Source: Chryseobacterium sp. BGARF1 (GTDB taxonomy: Bacteria > Bacteroidota > Bacteroidia > Flavobacteriales > Weeksellaceae). From it: a stretch of 50,460 nucleotides of DNA. Location of the stretch: the NCBI RefSeq assembly GCF_001677955.1, contig NZ_LELA01000004.1, positions 1 through 50,460 of the forward strand, written 5' to 3'. Position 1 is the first letter of the stretch. Every line of letters begins with the position of its first letter. The position numbers and the translations under genes were made by a program. Of this stretch, positions 33,590 to 41,800 are shown in pieces. A model generated the notes under the pieces. It was not told the origin of the DNA. It was given only the letters and a program-made list of their open reading frames with translations, and did no database searches.

Positions 33590-35623
33590 ATGAGACTGCT
33601 GAGTTCAAGTACAAAAAATTTTGAATCTGTTCTAAAAAAGTATTTTTCTTTTAAGAATGAGACTTCTTCGTTGGAGCCTTTAGCTGAGTTTTTAGAGGCT
33701 ATAAAGAAGACAGATTTTAAAAATGTTATTAATTTTTTAAAATCAAATCCAAACTCTACAGCTCATTTTAGGCATTATCTTTCCAATGTTTTTGGAGTAA
33801 GACCTTTCAACCTTTCTTTAACGGAGGCTAATATTCTTTCAGAAAATGCATTTTTTCCTGAGCTCAAAAAAAGAATATTAAATAAAGTTTTACCACCCGT
33901 AGAAAACGAAAATACGGTTTGGTATCTTATCGATAACGTAAGTCTCAGACCAAAAACCGATCTTGAATATTTGCATAATATTCCGGAAGATGAGGTGAAT
34001 GAGTTTTTGAGCATTTTAGGAATTTCAGATTTCATTGAGAAACCAAATGTAAAAAGAGAGTTGATATTTTCGATGAATATCCTTTCTTGGCGCGTTACGG
34101 GGATGGCTCTTGAAGTTGATGTAGTAAGAATGGCTCCCGAATACAGGAATTTCGACAATCCTTTTTTGGCTTTACAAAATGAATTGGAAGCTTTGGCGGA
34201 AGAATTCAAGATCAATCCTGAAATTCAGCTTCACTCAAAAGACAGCCGTTACAAGCAGATCAAAATTTATGCGGAACAATGTCAGGATTTCGTGAATATC
34301 GCTTTTAAAAACTCCTCAAAATACGGTATTTCAGGGAAAATTAACCAGTCACTGCTTAAGATCCGTCAACAGACACAGAGGATTTCTGAAATTGTTAACT
34401 TATTGATCATCGATCAGCCCGAAGATATTGTTATTAAATCTAAACAGTTGATCTTTAATATTCTGAGCTATAAGTCTCACAAGAACAATATTTCAGATCT
34501 TATCAATGACAGTACTCGTTTGATCTCGCATTTAATTACCAATCACACTGCAGAAACTGGAAGTCATTACATCACTTCAAGTCGCAAACAGTACATGAAA
34601 ATGTTCTACAAAGCAAGCGGTGGAGGAATTATCGTGGGTGCATTGTGTATTCTGAAAATGTTGTACGGTTTTATGCCCGGAAGCGACTTTTTTCACGCGT
34701 TTTTATATTCATTAAACTACGCAATGGGATTTGTGATGATTTATCTGATGGGGTTTACGTTGGCAACCAAACAGCCTGCAATGACGGCTGCCACGATGAC
34801 CAAAGTTTTATCTGAACAGGAAAGCACCAAAAATAATTATACTGAATTCGCTGATTTGGTTTCAAAATTATTCCGAAGTCAGTTTATTGCTTTTGTAGGA
34901 AATGTACTTCTTTCTTTCCCGATCGCATTGTTAATCATTTATGGTTTGGATGTTTTCTTTTCACAAAATTTAGCGGTAGAAAAATCAGATAAATTACTGA
35001 AAGACCTTAATCCTTTTGAGTCTAAAGCAATTCTGCACGCTTGTATTGCTGGTTTTTATCTTTTTATTTCAGGGATTATTTCCGGTAATATTGGGAACAA
35101 TTCAGTATTTTACCAAATTCCTGATCGTATTGCAAAAAATCTTCCGATAAAAAGAATGTTTGGAGCTCGTTTTGCCAAAAGCCTTTCGAAATATTATGCT
35201 AAAAACTGGGCAGGAATTGTTTCTAATTTCTGGTTCGGTGTTTTTCTTGGAGCAACAGCGCCGATTGGTCTATTTTTCGGCCTTGACCTGGATATTCGTC
35301 ACATTACTTTTGCCGCTGGAAATTTTGCCATTGGATTGTATGGAAAAGATTTTTCGGTAGAATCATCAGTTTTCTGGATCTCATTCATTACCGTTTTTGT
35401 AATTGGCTTTTTCAACTTTCTGGTAAGTTTCAGCTTGTCGATGTTTTTGGCATTCCGTTCAAGAAAAATGAATTTTGGGGAAGTAAGAGAGATTTACCGT
35501 GCAATTTTTAGATATTTTGTAAGAAATCCTTTGAAGTTTTTCCTTCCACTGCAATCTAGTTTTGATTTGAAATCAAATAAACTGGTACAAAATTCTATTC
35601 CTACAAAATCTGAACGTCGATAA
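33590..35623 (+). CDS. PF10136-type membrane protein (named 'site-specific recombinase')
   Basis: The 677-residue protein belongs, by its overall pattern, to the family deposited as site-specific recombinase Gcr/PF10136. The N-terminal 340 residues are soluble and helical (LDFLEAIKKTDF-type start, QHYLSNVFGVRPFNLSLTEANI region). The C-terminal half has about six to seven membrane segments with GGGIIVGALCILKMLYGF, FVMIYLMGFTLATKQPAMTAATM, and GNIGNNSVFYQIPDRI. No tyrosine- or serine-recombinase catalytic motif is visible, so the family name is misleading; it is an integral membrane protein of unknown function. Its last 23 bases overlap the convergent DUF721 gene. Confidence 0.8.
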   Translation: MRLLSSSTKNFESVLKKYFSFKNETSSLEPLAEFLEAIKKTDFKNVINFLKSNPNSTAHFRHYLSNVFGVRPFNLSLTEANILSENAFFPELKKRILNKVLPPVENENTVWYLIDNVSLRPKTDLEYLHNIPEDEVNEFLSILGISDFIEKPNVKRELIFSMNILSWRVTGMALEVDVVRMAPEYRNFDNPFLALQNELEALAEEFKINPEIQLHSKDSRYKQIKIYAEQCQDFVNIAFKNSSKYGISGKINQSLLKIRQQTQRISEIVNLLIIDQPEDIVIKSKQLIFNILSYKSHKNNISDLINDSTRLISHLITNHTAETGSHYITSSRKQYMKMFYKASGGGIIVGALCILKMLYGFMPGSDFFHAFLYSLNYAMGFVMIYLMGFTLATKQPAMTAATMTKVLSEQESTKNNYTEFADLVSKLFRSQFIAFVGNVLLSFPIALLIIYGLDVFFSQNLAVEKSDKLLKDLNPFESKAILHACIAGFYLFISGIISGNIGNNSVFYQIPDRIAKNLPIKRMFGARFAKSLSKYYAKNWAGIVSNFWFGVFLGATAPIGLFFGLDLDIRHITFAAGNFAIGLYGKDFSVESSVFWISFITVFVIGFFNFLVSFSLSMFLAFRSRKMNFGEVREIYRAIFRYFVRNPLKFFLPLQSSFDLKSNKLVQNSIPTKSERR

Positions 35624-35897
35624 ATTTTTCTTCCCCAAATTTATCCTGAAACTTTTTGAGGTAAAAGCTTTTTCTCATTTTAAAATCGTTTTTCAGCAAA
35701 GGTGAATTGATTCTGAGTTGAATAATTTTATCGTCTAAATTAACACTGATAATTTCCTGAAAAAGGCTTTCATCAAGATAATCTTCCAGAAAATCTTTAA
35801 TTTCAAAAGCAACTAGCTTATCTTCAAAACCATGGATTCTGGCAAAAGATTTTACCAGCTCAGAAGATTGAAATTCTCGTTTTTTATTTTTTTTCAT
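35601..35897 (-). CDS. DUF721 (DciA-like) protein
   Basis: The 98-residue protein starts with a lysine-rich N-terminus, then the DUF721 fold. It contains a hydrophobic beta-strand segment IIQLRINSPLLKNDFKMRKSFYLKKFQDKF characteristic of the family. DUF721 proteins related to DciA help load the replicative helicase, and in Bacteroidetes they are usually next to recF. Here a four-helix-bundle gene separates it from recF. It is convergent with the PF10136 gene, overlapping by 23 bases. Confidence 0.85.
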   Translation of the reverse strand: MKKNKKREFQSSELVKSFARIHGFEDKLVAFEIKDFLEDYLDESLFQEIISVNLDDKIIQLRINSPLLKNDFKMRKSFYLKKFQDKFGEEKFIDVQIL

Positions 35898-35898
35898 T

Positions 35899-35933
35899 AG
35901 GGATACGGGTTTCGTGATTCGTTGATTCGGGGT
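35899..35933. repeat. G-rich arm of a dispersed palindromic repeat
   Basis: The stretch has heptamer-like units GGGATAC, GGGTTTC, GTGATTC, GTTGATTC and GGGG. Its complement resembles the C-rich stretch at 36374-36420 and the right half of the complete palindrome at 49240-49306, so it is one arm of a repeat family. It lies directly before the start codon of the DUF721 gene. Confidence 0.6.
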
Positions 35934-35953
35934 TTTTAAAATGATTATAATTT

Positions 35954-36328
35954 TTAAGATTTGCCTTCATTCCAGTTTTCTTTAACCCATTTTTTGTAAA
36001 TATTAATTTTTCCACCTAATAAATCGTATTGCTGTTTTAAAACTTCAAATTCTGTTGAAAATTCAGGATATAGAATTATAATTTTCTCAAGATGATTAAT
36101 TGTTTCGTCATTACTTGCGTGGCTAAAGACTAAAAATCTATAGTATTCATTTTTATAAACAGAACGCCCATAACCCTCAACAATATTAGTAATAACAGAA
36201 TCAGAAGACCTTCTTAACTGGCTTCCTAATTCGTACAATTCATATTTAGGAAGGAGAAAAGACGCTTTGTGAGTTTTTGTAAATAAATCAAAAGCCATTT
36301 TGTAAATGTCTAAATTCCTATAACTCAT
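35954..36328 (-). CDS. Four-helix-bundle protein (S23/IVP family)
   Basis: The 124-residue protein starts [16 protein letters not shown] and has [20 protein letters not shown], the hallmark of the four-helix-bundle family (TIGR02436/PF05635) first found in 23S rRNA intervening sequences. [24 protein letters not shown] completes it. The family is related in fold to the Avd protein of diversity-generating retroelements, but no reverse transcriptase is here. It interrupts the usual recF-DUF721 pair and is flanked by opposite arms of a dispersed palindrome, suggesting insertion of a cassette. Molecular function unknown. Confidence 0.9.
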   Translation of the reverse strand: MSYRNLDIYKMAFDLFTKTHKASFLLPKYELYELGSQLRRSSDSVITNIVEGYGRSVYKNEYYRFLVFSHASNDETINHLEKIIILYPEFSTEFEVLKQQYDLLGGKINIYKKWVKENWNEGKS

Positions 36329-36373
36329 TATTTGTGTTTTTTTAAATTAATAAATGCAATTTACCAAACTATA

Positions 36374-36420
36374 ATCCCAAATCTCTAAAATCCCGTATCT
36401 CGAAACTCGCATCCCGAATC
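36374..36420. repeat. C-rich arm of the dispersed palindromic repeat
   Basis: Units ATCCCAA, ATCTCTAA, ATCCCGT, ATCTCGAAACTCGC and ATCCCGAATC are variants of one heptamer-like block and are complementary in type to the G-rich stretch at 35899-35933. It runs up to the stop codon of recF, which it partly supplies (TCA at 36419-36421 on the plus strand). Confidence 0.6.
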
Positions 36421-37522
36421 ATATTTCAAATATTATACTCTCTTCATTGATCTTCTTCACCACACTTTCAGTACGTTCTCTGTGTGTATCGGTAATAAAG
36501 ATTTGCCCAAAATTTTCCTGATTGACCAATTTGATTAATTGCGCAACGCGCGTATCATCAAGCTTATCAAAAATATCATCCAGTAAAAGAATAGGTGTTT
36601 TGTTTGTTAATTCTTTTATCAGACTCATTTGAGCTAATTTTAATGAAATTAAAAACGATTTCTGCTGTCCTTGAGAACCTGTTTTTTTTATGAGAACAGA
36701 ATCCATCTCAAAAAGAAGATCATCTTTATGAATTCCTTTTGAAGTGTAAGTAAGCATTCTGTCTCGCTCTAAACTTTCAATTAAAAGTTCACGAAATTTT
36801 TTGTCAGGCTGAGCGGAGTCGAAGCCTTCCAATAAATGAGATTCATAAATCACAGAAACACTTTCTTTTCCTCCTGAAATGATTTGATAGAAATTTTGAA
36901 CAATAGGATTTAGTTTTGCGACAAATTCTCTTCTTTTTTCAAAGATCTTAGTTCCGGATCTTGTGATTGGATCATCGTAAATCTCCAAAGAATCTTTATC
37001 CCAAACTCTGTTTTTTGCAAAATATTTTAATAAAGCATTTCGTTGCTGAATCGTTTTCTGATATTGAATCAAATCATAAAGATATCCTGAATCGGTCTGA
37101 GAAATCATAGAGTCTAAAAATTTCCTGCGACTTTCCCCAGAATCAGAAATAAGGTTTGAATCGTACGGAGAAATCATCACACTTGGCAAATAACCAATGT
37201 GATCGGCCATTCTATCATAACTTTTATCATTCTTTTTAATGACTTTCTTTGCTTCTCTCGGCTGAGATATTTTTAAAGTATCTTCACTTTCTTCATTCTG
37301 AATTTCAGCATCGAGGGTGAAAAAATCTTCATCTTTTTTGATGTTGTTGGTATCGGTATTTCCTAAAAAACTTTTTCCTACAGAAAGGTAATGCAGTGCA
37401 TCGAGAATATTGGTTTTTCCAACACCGTTATTTCCTACAAAACAGTTGATTTGTGGAGAAAATTCAAACTTTTTTTCAGAATGATTTTTAAAATTGTAAA
37501 GGGTGAGTTTGTTGATGATCAT
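36419..37522 (-). CDS. recF: DNA replication and repair protein RecF
   Basis: The 367-residue product is a full-length RecF, an SMC-like ATPase that loads RecA at single-strand gaps with RecO and RecR. Walker A GNNGVGKT is at residues 30-37, the ABC signature QGQQKSFLISLKLAQ and Walker B PILLLDDIFDKLD in the last quarter, followed by the H-loop region IFITDTHRER. Start at ATG 37522 is directly after the toxin stop codon. A short dispersed repeat encodes the residues GFDSAQPD (about 233-241); it is inserted in frame in a non-conserved loop. Confidence 0.95.
   Translation of the reverse strand: MIINKLTLYNFKNHSEKKFEFSPQINCFVGNNGVGKTNILDALHYLSVGKSFLGNTDTNNIKKDEDFFTLDAEIQNEESEDTLKISQPREAKKVIKKNDKSYDRMADHIGYLPSVMISPYDSNLISDSGESRRKFLDSMISQTDSGYLYDLIQYQKTIQQRNALLKYFAKNRVWDKDSLEIYDDPITRSGTKIFEKRREFVAKLNPIVQNFYQIISGGKESVSVIYESHLLEGFDSAQPDKKFRELLIESLERDRMLTYTSKGIHKDDLLFEMDSVLIKKTGSQGQQKSFLISLKLAQMSLIKELTNKTPILLLDDIFDKLDDTRVAQLIKLVNQENFGQIFITDTHRERTESVVKKINEESIIFEI
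36802..36826. repeat. Dispersed repeat TGAGCGGAGTCGAAG inside recF
   Basis: The plus strand has GGCTGAGCGGAGTCGAAGCC with flanking bases. This near-palindromic block, more GC-rich than its surroundings, is a known type of dispersed short repeat in flavobacterial genomes, usually found between genes. Here it is inside a coding region and is read as GFDSAQPD on the minus strand. Confidence 0.75.
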
Positions 37523-37813
37523 TTATATAGTAAAATGTTCGGGATTTTGTCTGGCATCCCAAATTCTTAAAATTCGAATTGTTTCAGTTTTTATAGAGTA
37601 ATGGATATAATAATTTTCAACTAAAATAGCTCTTATATTCTCAATGTTTGTTTGAATTCCAGAGTCTGGATTTTTTGAAATTTGTTTCAGTTTTTGTTCA
37701 ATTAAAAGATTTAATTTTTTACTGTATGCATTTGACTTATTTTTTGAAATCCAAAATTCAAGAATTTCTTTTTTATCAAAAAGAGCCTTAGAAGACCAGA
37801 CTATTTTAGCCAT
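37523..37813 (-). CDS. RelE/ParE-family toxin
   Basis: The 96-residue protein has the RelE/ParE fold pattern: AKIVWSSKALFDKKEILEFW at the start, a helical hairpin, then NIRAILVENYYIHYSIKTETIRILRIWDARQNPEHF, where RIWDARQNP is the family's C-terminal signature. It would block translation or gyrase; which one cannot be decided here. It overlaps the antitoxin gene by 13 bases and its stop codon abuts the recF start, so it lies within a compact operon. Confidence 0.88.
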   Translation of the reverse strand: MAKIVWSSKALFDKKEILEFWISKNKSNAYSKKLNLLIEQKLKQISKNPDSGIQTNIENIRAILVENYYIHYSIKTETIRILRIWDARQNPEHFTI

Positions 37814-38076
37814 TCTTCAGTCATTTTTTTTACTTCTTCATCAGTGTAAAAATCTCCATTTTCAATGTCTTGTTCAGCTTCTTTAATCATTTTTAATTGC
37901 TCATTGGTAAAATGAATTTTTGATTGATAAATTGCTGTATCATCACTCACAATGTTTTTTGTATCGTTTTTTTCAAATTCAGCGATGTATTCTTCTATTT
38001 TTAAAAGAACTTGAATGTTATCAATTCTGATTATTTTCTGAATCAGTTTAAGTTTTTGTTCATTCATATTTTCCAT
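37801..38076 (-). CDS. Antitoxin partner of the RelE/ParE toxin
   Basis: The 91-residue protein is helical and acidic at its end. The C-terminal MIKEAEQDIENGDFYTDEEVKKMTEEWL matches a frequent antitoxin tail in Bacteroidetes RelE/ParE pairs. I use ATG 38076; a GTG three bases upstream (38079) directly follows the UbiA-like stop and is also possible. The toxin gene follows with a 13-base overlap, the usual antitoxin-first order. It probably neutralises the toxin by direct binding. Confidence 0.85.
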   Translation of the reverse strand: MENMNEQKLKLIQKIIRIDNIQVLLKIEEYIAEFEKNDTKNIVSDDTAIYQSKIHFTNEQLKMIKEAEQDIENGDFYTDEEVKKMTEEWLK

Positions 38077-38079
38077 CAC

Positions 38080-38841
38080 TCAAAATTTTAAGTAAAGATA
38101 AATAATTAAAAACAAAAAAGGTAAGCCGGAACAACTCTCAACCCAAAAAGAAAAATACGAATCTCTATTAGAATTTTTTGAAAAGTAAACCAGAATATAA
38201 GTAAATACCGAGGCTAGAAAAAAGCTTACAGCAAACTGAATTTTCAAATGAAAAATAGCTAAAATACAAGCAACGAAAATAAAAACGTAAGCAAGGTATT
38301 TTGTGTTTTGAACACCAATTAGTTTCGGAAATGTCTGAACGGTATCACTTTTCATATCGCGAATGTCGAATGGCAAAACGAGTGCAGTCACAAAAAAGAA
38401 ACTGATAAAAAATATAGGAAAATTAAATGCAGGTAAAGTAAGCCAACAATTGACCAATGCCCAAACTAAACCTACATAAAATACTTTGAGTAACGGAATT
38501 TTTCGGATATAGGTTTCAAGAAAAAAACTGTTGTATAGTAATCCTAAAACTACAATCACAAACCATTTTACCAAACGTATTTCATTATGATTAAAAATAA
38601 TTAAAGCCGCCGAAATAATTCCTGTGACGATATTTAATAATAGGATTTTGTAAAAATATTTTGTGTATTGATACTTCGTATACAAATATCCACTGAAATA
38701 GGTGATAAATATCAAAAGAACAGAAGGGAAACGGAATGTGTTTTGCTCCATCATGAAAAATACTGCGAAAAGCGTTCCCATTAAGGATACGTAAAGTTGA
38801 CTGTCGATGACAGATTTTTTCAGTACTTTTAAGCAATTCAT
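38080..38841 (-). CDS. UbiA-like membrane protein (degenerate prenyltransferase)
   Basis: The 253-residue protein has about eight membrane segments and resembles UbiA-type prenyltransferases. The second Asp-rich motif is present as DIRDMKSD at 159-166, but the first motif (NxxxDxxxD) is not: the equivalent loop near residue 55 reads KYQYTKYFYK. UbiA enzymes attach polyprenyl chains to aromatic acceptors and need both motifs for magnesium, so this may be inactive or specialised. It is the first gene of the reverse-strand run leading to recF. Confidence 0.75.
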   Translation of the reverse strand: MNCLKVLKKSVIDSQLYVSLMGTLFAVFFMMEQNTFRFPSVLLIFITYFSGYLYTKYQYTKYFYKILLLNIVTGIISAALIIFNHNEIRLVKWFVIVVLGLLYNSFFLETYIRKIPLLKVFYVGLVWALVNCWLTLPAFNFPIFFISFFFVTALVLPFDIRDMKSDTVQTFPKLIGVQNTKYLAYVFIFVACILAIFHLKIQFAVSFFLASVFTYILVYFSKNSNRDSYFSFWVESCSGLPFLFLIIYLYLKF

Positions 38842-38859
38842 TTACCAAAAATAACACTT

Positions 38860-41800
38860 ATGCAAAGATTTTCCAAGGTTTTGTTCCTTATCCTGTTTTT
38901 ATCGTGTCTCTCTAATGCTTTCAGTCAGAAGTATTACGATACACAATGGAAAAAAATACAAACAAATTATGAAAAGGGAGCTTACAAATCAAATCTTCCG
39001 GTTGTTTTGGAAATTCAAAAACAAGCTATGAAAGAAAATAATGCGCTCCAGTTGATTCGCTCTCTGAAAGCAGAATTCAGCATTGTAAATCGAACCAATG
39101 ACGATGAGAAAAATGATTCAGGATCAAAGTTTTTTGCTAAACTAAAAACGACAGAAAAGAACCTGAAAGGTGATGATCTTTTAGTGTACAAGGTTTTGTT
39201 GTCGGGTTTTACCCTTGATTATTACAATGAGCATTCTTGGGAAATAAATGGCAGAACCAATATGAATTCTCAGGATGTTTCACAAATTGAAACATGGAGC
39301 AAGCTTGATTTTAAAAATTATTTACTTCAAAATTTTAAAGAACTTGACCAGCAAAATCAGGCGATGAACAAGGTGTCTTTGGTAAAATATAAAGATATTT
39401 TTTTCAATACCGATTACATTGCTTATTTCTCTACTTTGCAGGATTGGTATTCTTTGAAAAAGGTAAATTTATTATCTAATAATGAATTGTTTACAAAAAA
39501 CGAACTGGCGGAAAACAGAGTTTTAATCAATGCAATTTTTGATGAATTAATTGTTAAAAGTACGGGCAATTCTAAACTTTATTTTCTACATCAGAAACTT
39601 TCTGAGAATTGTATTTTTACTTCTTGTAAAGATAAATTAGTACAGCTTCAGAATTTAATAAAAATGAATATTGAAGGTGATTACAAAGTGCTTATTACAG
39701 AGGAAATAATAGATGAATTAATTAAAGGAAAAAAAGAAAAAGAAGCGCTTCAACTTGTCAATTCTATCAAAAATCAATATCCGAAATCTCCTTTTATTGA
39801 AAATATTAAAAATAAGGAAAATCAGATTATTAATCCTTTTTTAAGTTTTAAATATGAAGAACAAACTCAGCCCAATCTGCCGATTCATTTGGTTGCTGAG
39901 TTTAAGAATGTAAAAGAATTTTCTGTGAAGATCTATGAAGTAAAAGATAATTTTTTACCGTTGATTCAATTCGCGAGAAGCCCTTATGATAATGCTTATT
40001 CAAAAATAAAAAAATCGTTGGTAAGAAAAGAAGTTTTTCAGTTGAATGATTCTCAAGATTACCAGCTTCACAAAACTTCGGTTGAAATGAAGGCACTTCC
40101 TTCCGGAATTTATGTTGCCGAATATGAAGTTTCAGGTTCAAAACCAGAAGAAGGTAATAATCATAACTTTTATTTTTTAGTTTCAAATCATAAAATTATT
40201 TATCAGAATATCAACGAAAGCAATAACCTTTCTAATGAATTGAAATTAATCAGCTCAGAAAATGGGAAGCCTATCAATAATGAAGATCTTACATTTTATG
40301 AGTTTGTAGAAGGTAAAGCTTTAAATAAAGTTGCCGGTAAAACTAATGAAAATGGGGTTTTCAAATTTCCGATGACCAATAGTAAAGATTATTACAGAGC
40401 GATTTTGATTCAACAGCCGAAAACAAATGATTTTCAGTTGATGCAAATCTATGGTAACAATAATCGTGAAATCTATAATCCGAATAAACAAACCCGTACA
40501 AAAGCTCAAATCTTTACAGACAGAGCGATTTACAGACCCGGACAAACCGTATATTTTAAAGTCATTAATACCAAAATAGACAATGAAATAGAATCTGTTG
40601 CATCAAATTTAAAACAGAAAATAACTTTAAAAGATGCCAATAATCAAGAAGTTTTGGTACAGAATTTTACCACCAATGAATTTGGTTCTTATCATGGAAG
40701 TTTTATTTTGCCTAAAGGAAAACTGAACGGGAATTTTAGAATCATCACTGATGGAAACACTAGTGGCTACAGATATATAAAGGTTGAAGAATATAAACGT
40801 CCAAAATTTGAAGTGACTTTTGACCCTGTAAAAGATGAATATAAATACGGAGAAACCATCGAACTGAAAGGTAAAGCAATGATGTTTTCGGGAGTGGCTT
40901 TGAGTAACACCAACGTCAACTATGAAATTAAGAAACAAAATATTCGTTGGAGATATTTCCCTTGGTATCCAAATGATAATGATAACGAAAACTCGATTCT
41001 TGGAGAAGCAAAAACCAACGAAAAAGGAGAATTTACCATAAAATTAGACCTTAAAAAAGACGAAAAATTAGAAGGAATTCAGATTGATAATTACCAAATC
41101 AATGCTTCTGCGACTGATATCAATGGGGAAACTCAAACTGCGAATACCAATTTAAAAGTAGCTTCGGTTTCTCATTACATCAAAGCAGACGATATTAAAA
41201 ATGTTTTTGCGGATGAAAATCTAAACGTAAAAGTTGAAACTAAAAATTATAACGAGCAAAATCTTAAAAAACCTTATCAGGTAAAGCTTTTAAAACTGGA
41301 AACTTCGAATAGGATTTTCAGAAACAATTTCAAAACAGAAGTTCAGAATCTGCCGAAATTTTCAAAAGAAGAGTTTATCAGCAAGTTTCCACATGATTTG
41401 TATGATAAAAATGATGAAATAAAAAACTGGAAAGTTGAGAAAGTAATAATAGATAGAATCGAGAATCAAGAATCAAGAATCAAGAATTCAACTCTTGAAA
41501 ATAAAGATAAAAGCCTTGAGTCTAGCGTCTTAAATCTAGGTTCTTTAAACGCCGGCGATTACCAATTGGAATTATACAATATTGAAGGGAAAGACACAAT
41601 AAAATCTACTCAAAATTTCAGTGTTTGGGATAAAAAATCTTTAAAACCAGCCCAGAAAACTTTCTTAACGGTTTTAGAACCAAAAGATGAGGTTTCAAGA
41701 GGTGAAAAAGCAAAAATTTATGTGTATTCATCAATTCCAAATGTTTTGGTGAATGTTTTCGTACAAAATGGTTTAGGAAAAACAGTTACCGAAGTTCATC

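Noticed and set aside
33590..35623. A second recombinase and boundary of another mobile element
   Set aside because: The protein is a multi-pass membrane protein and has no catalytic motif; no flanking repeats suggest an element here.
35954..36328. Diversity-generating retroelement because of the Avd-like four-helix-bundle protein
   Set aside because: No reverse transcriptase, template repeat or variable target gene is in the window.
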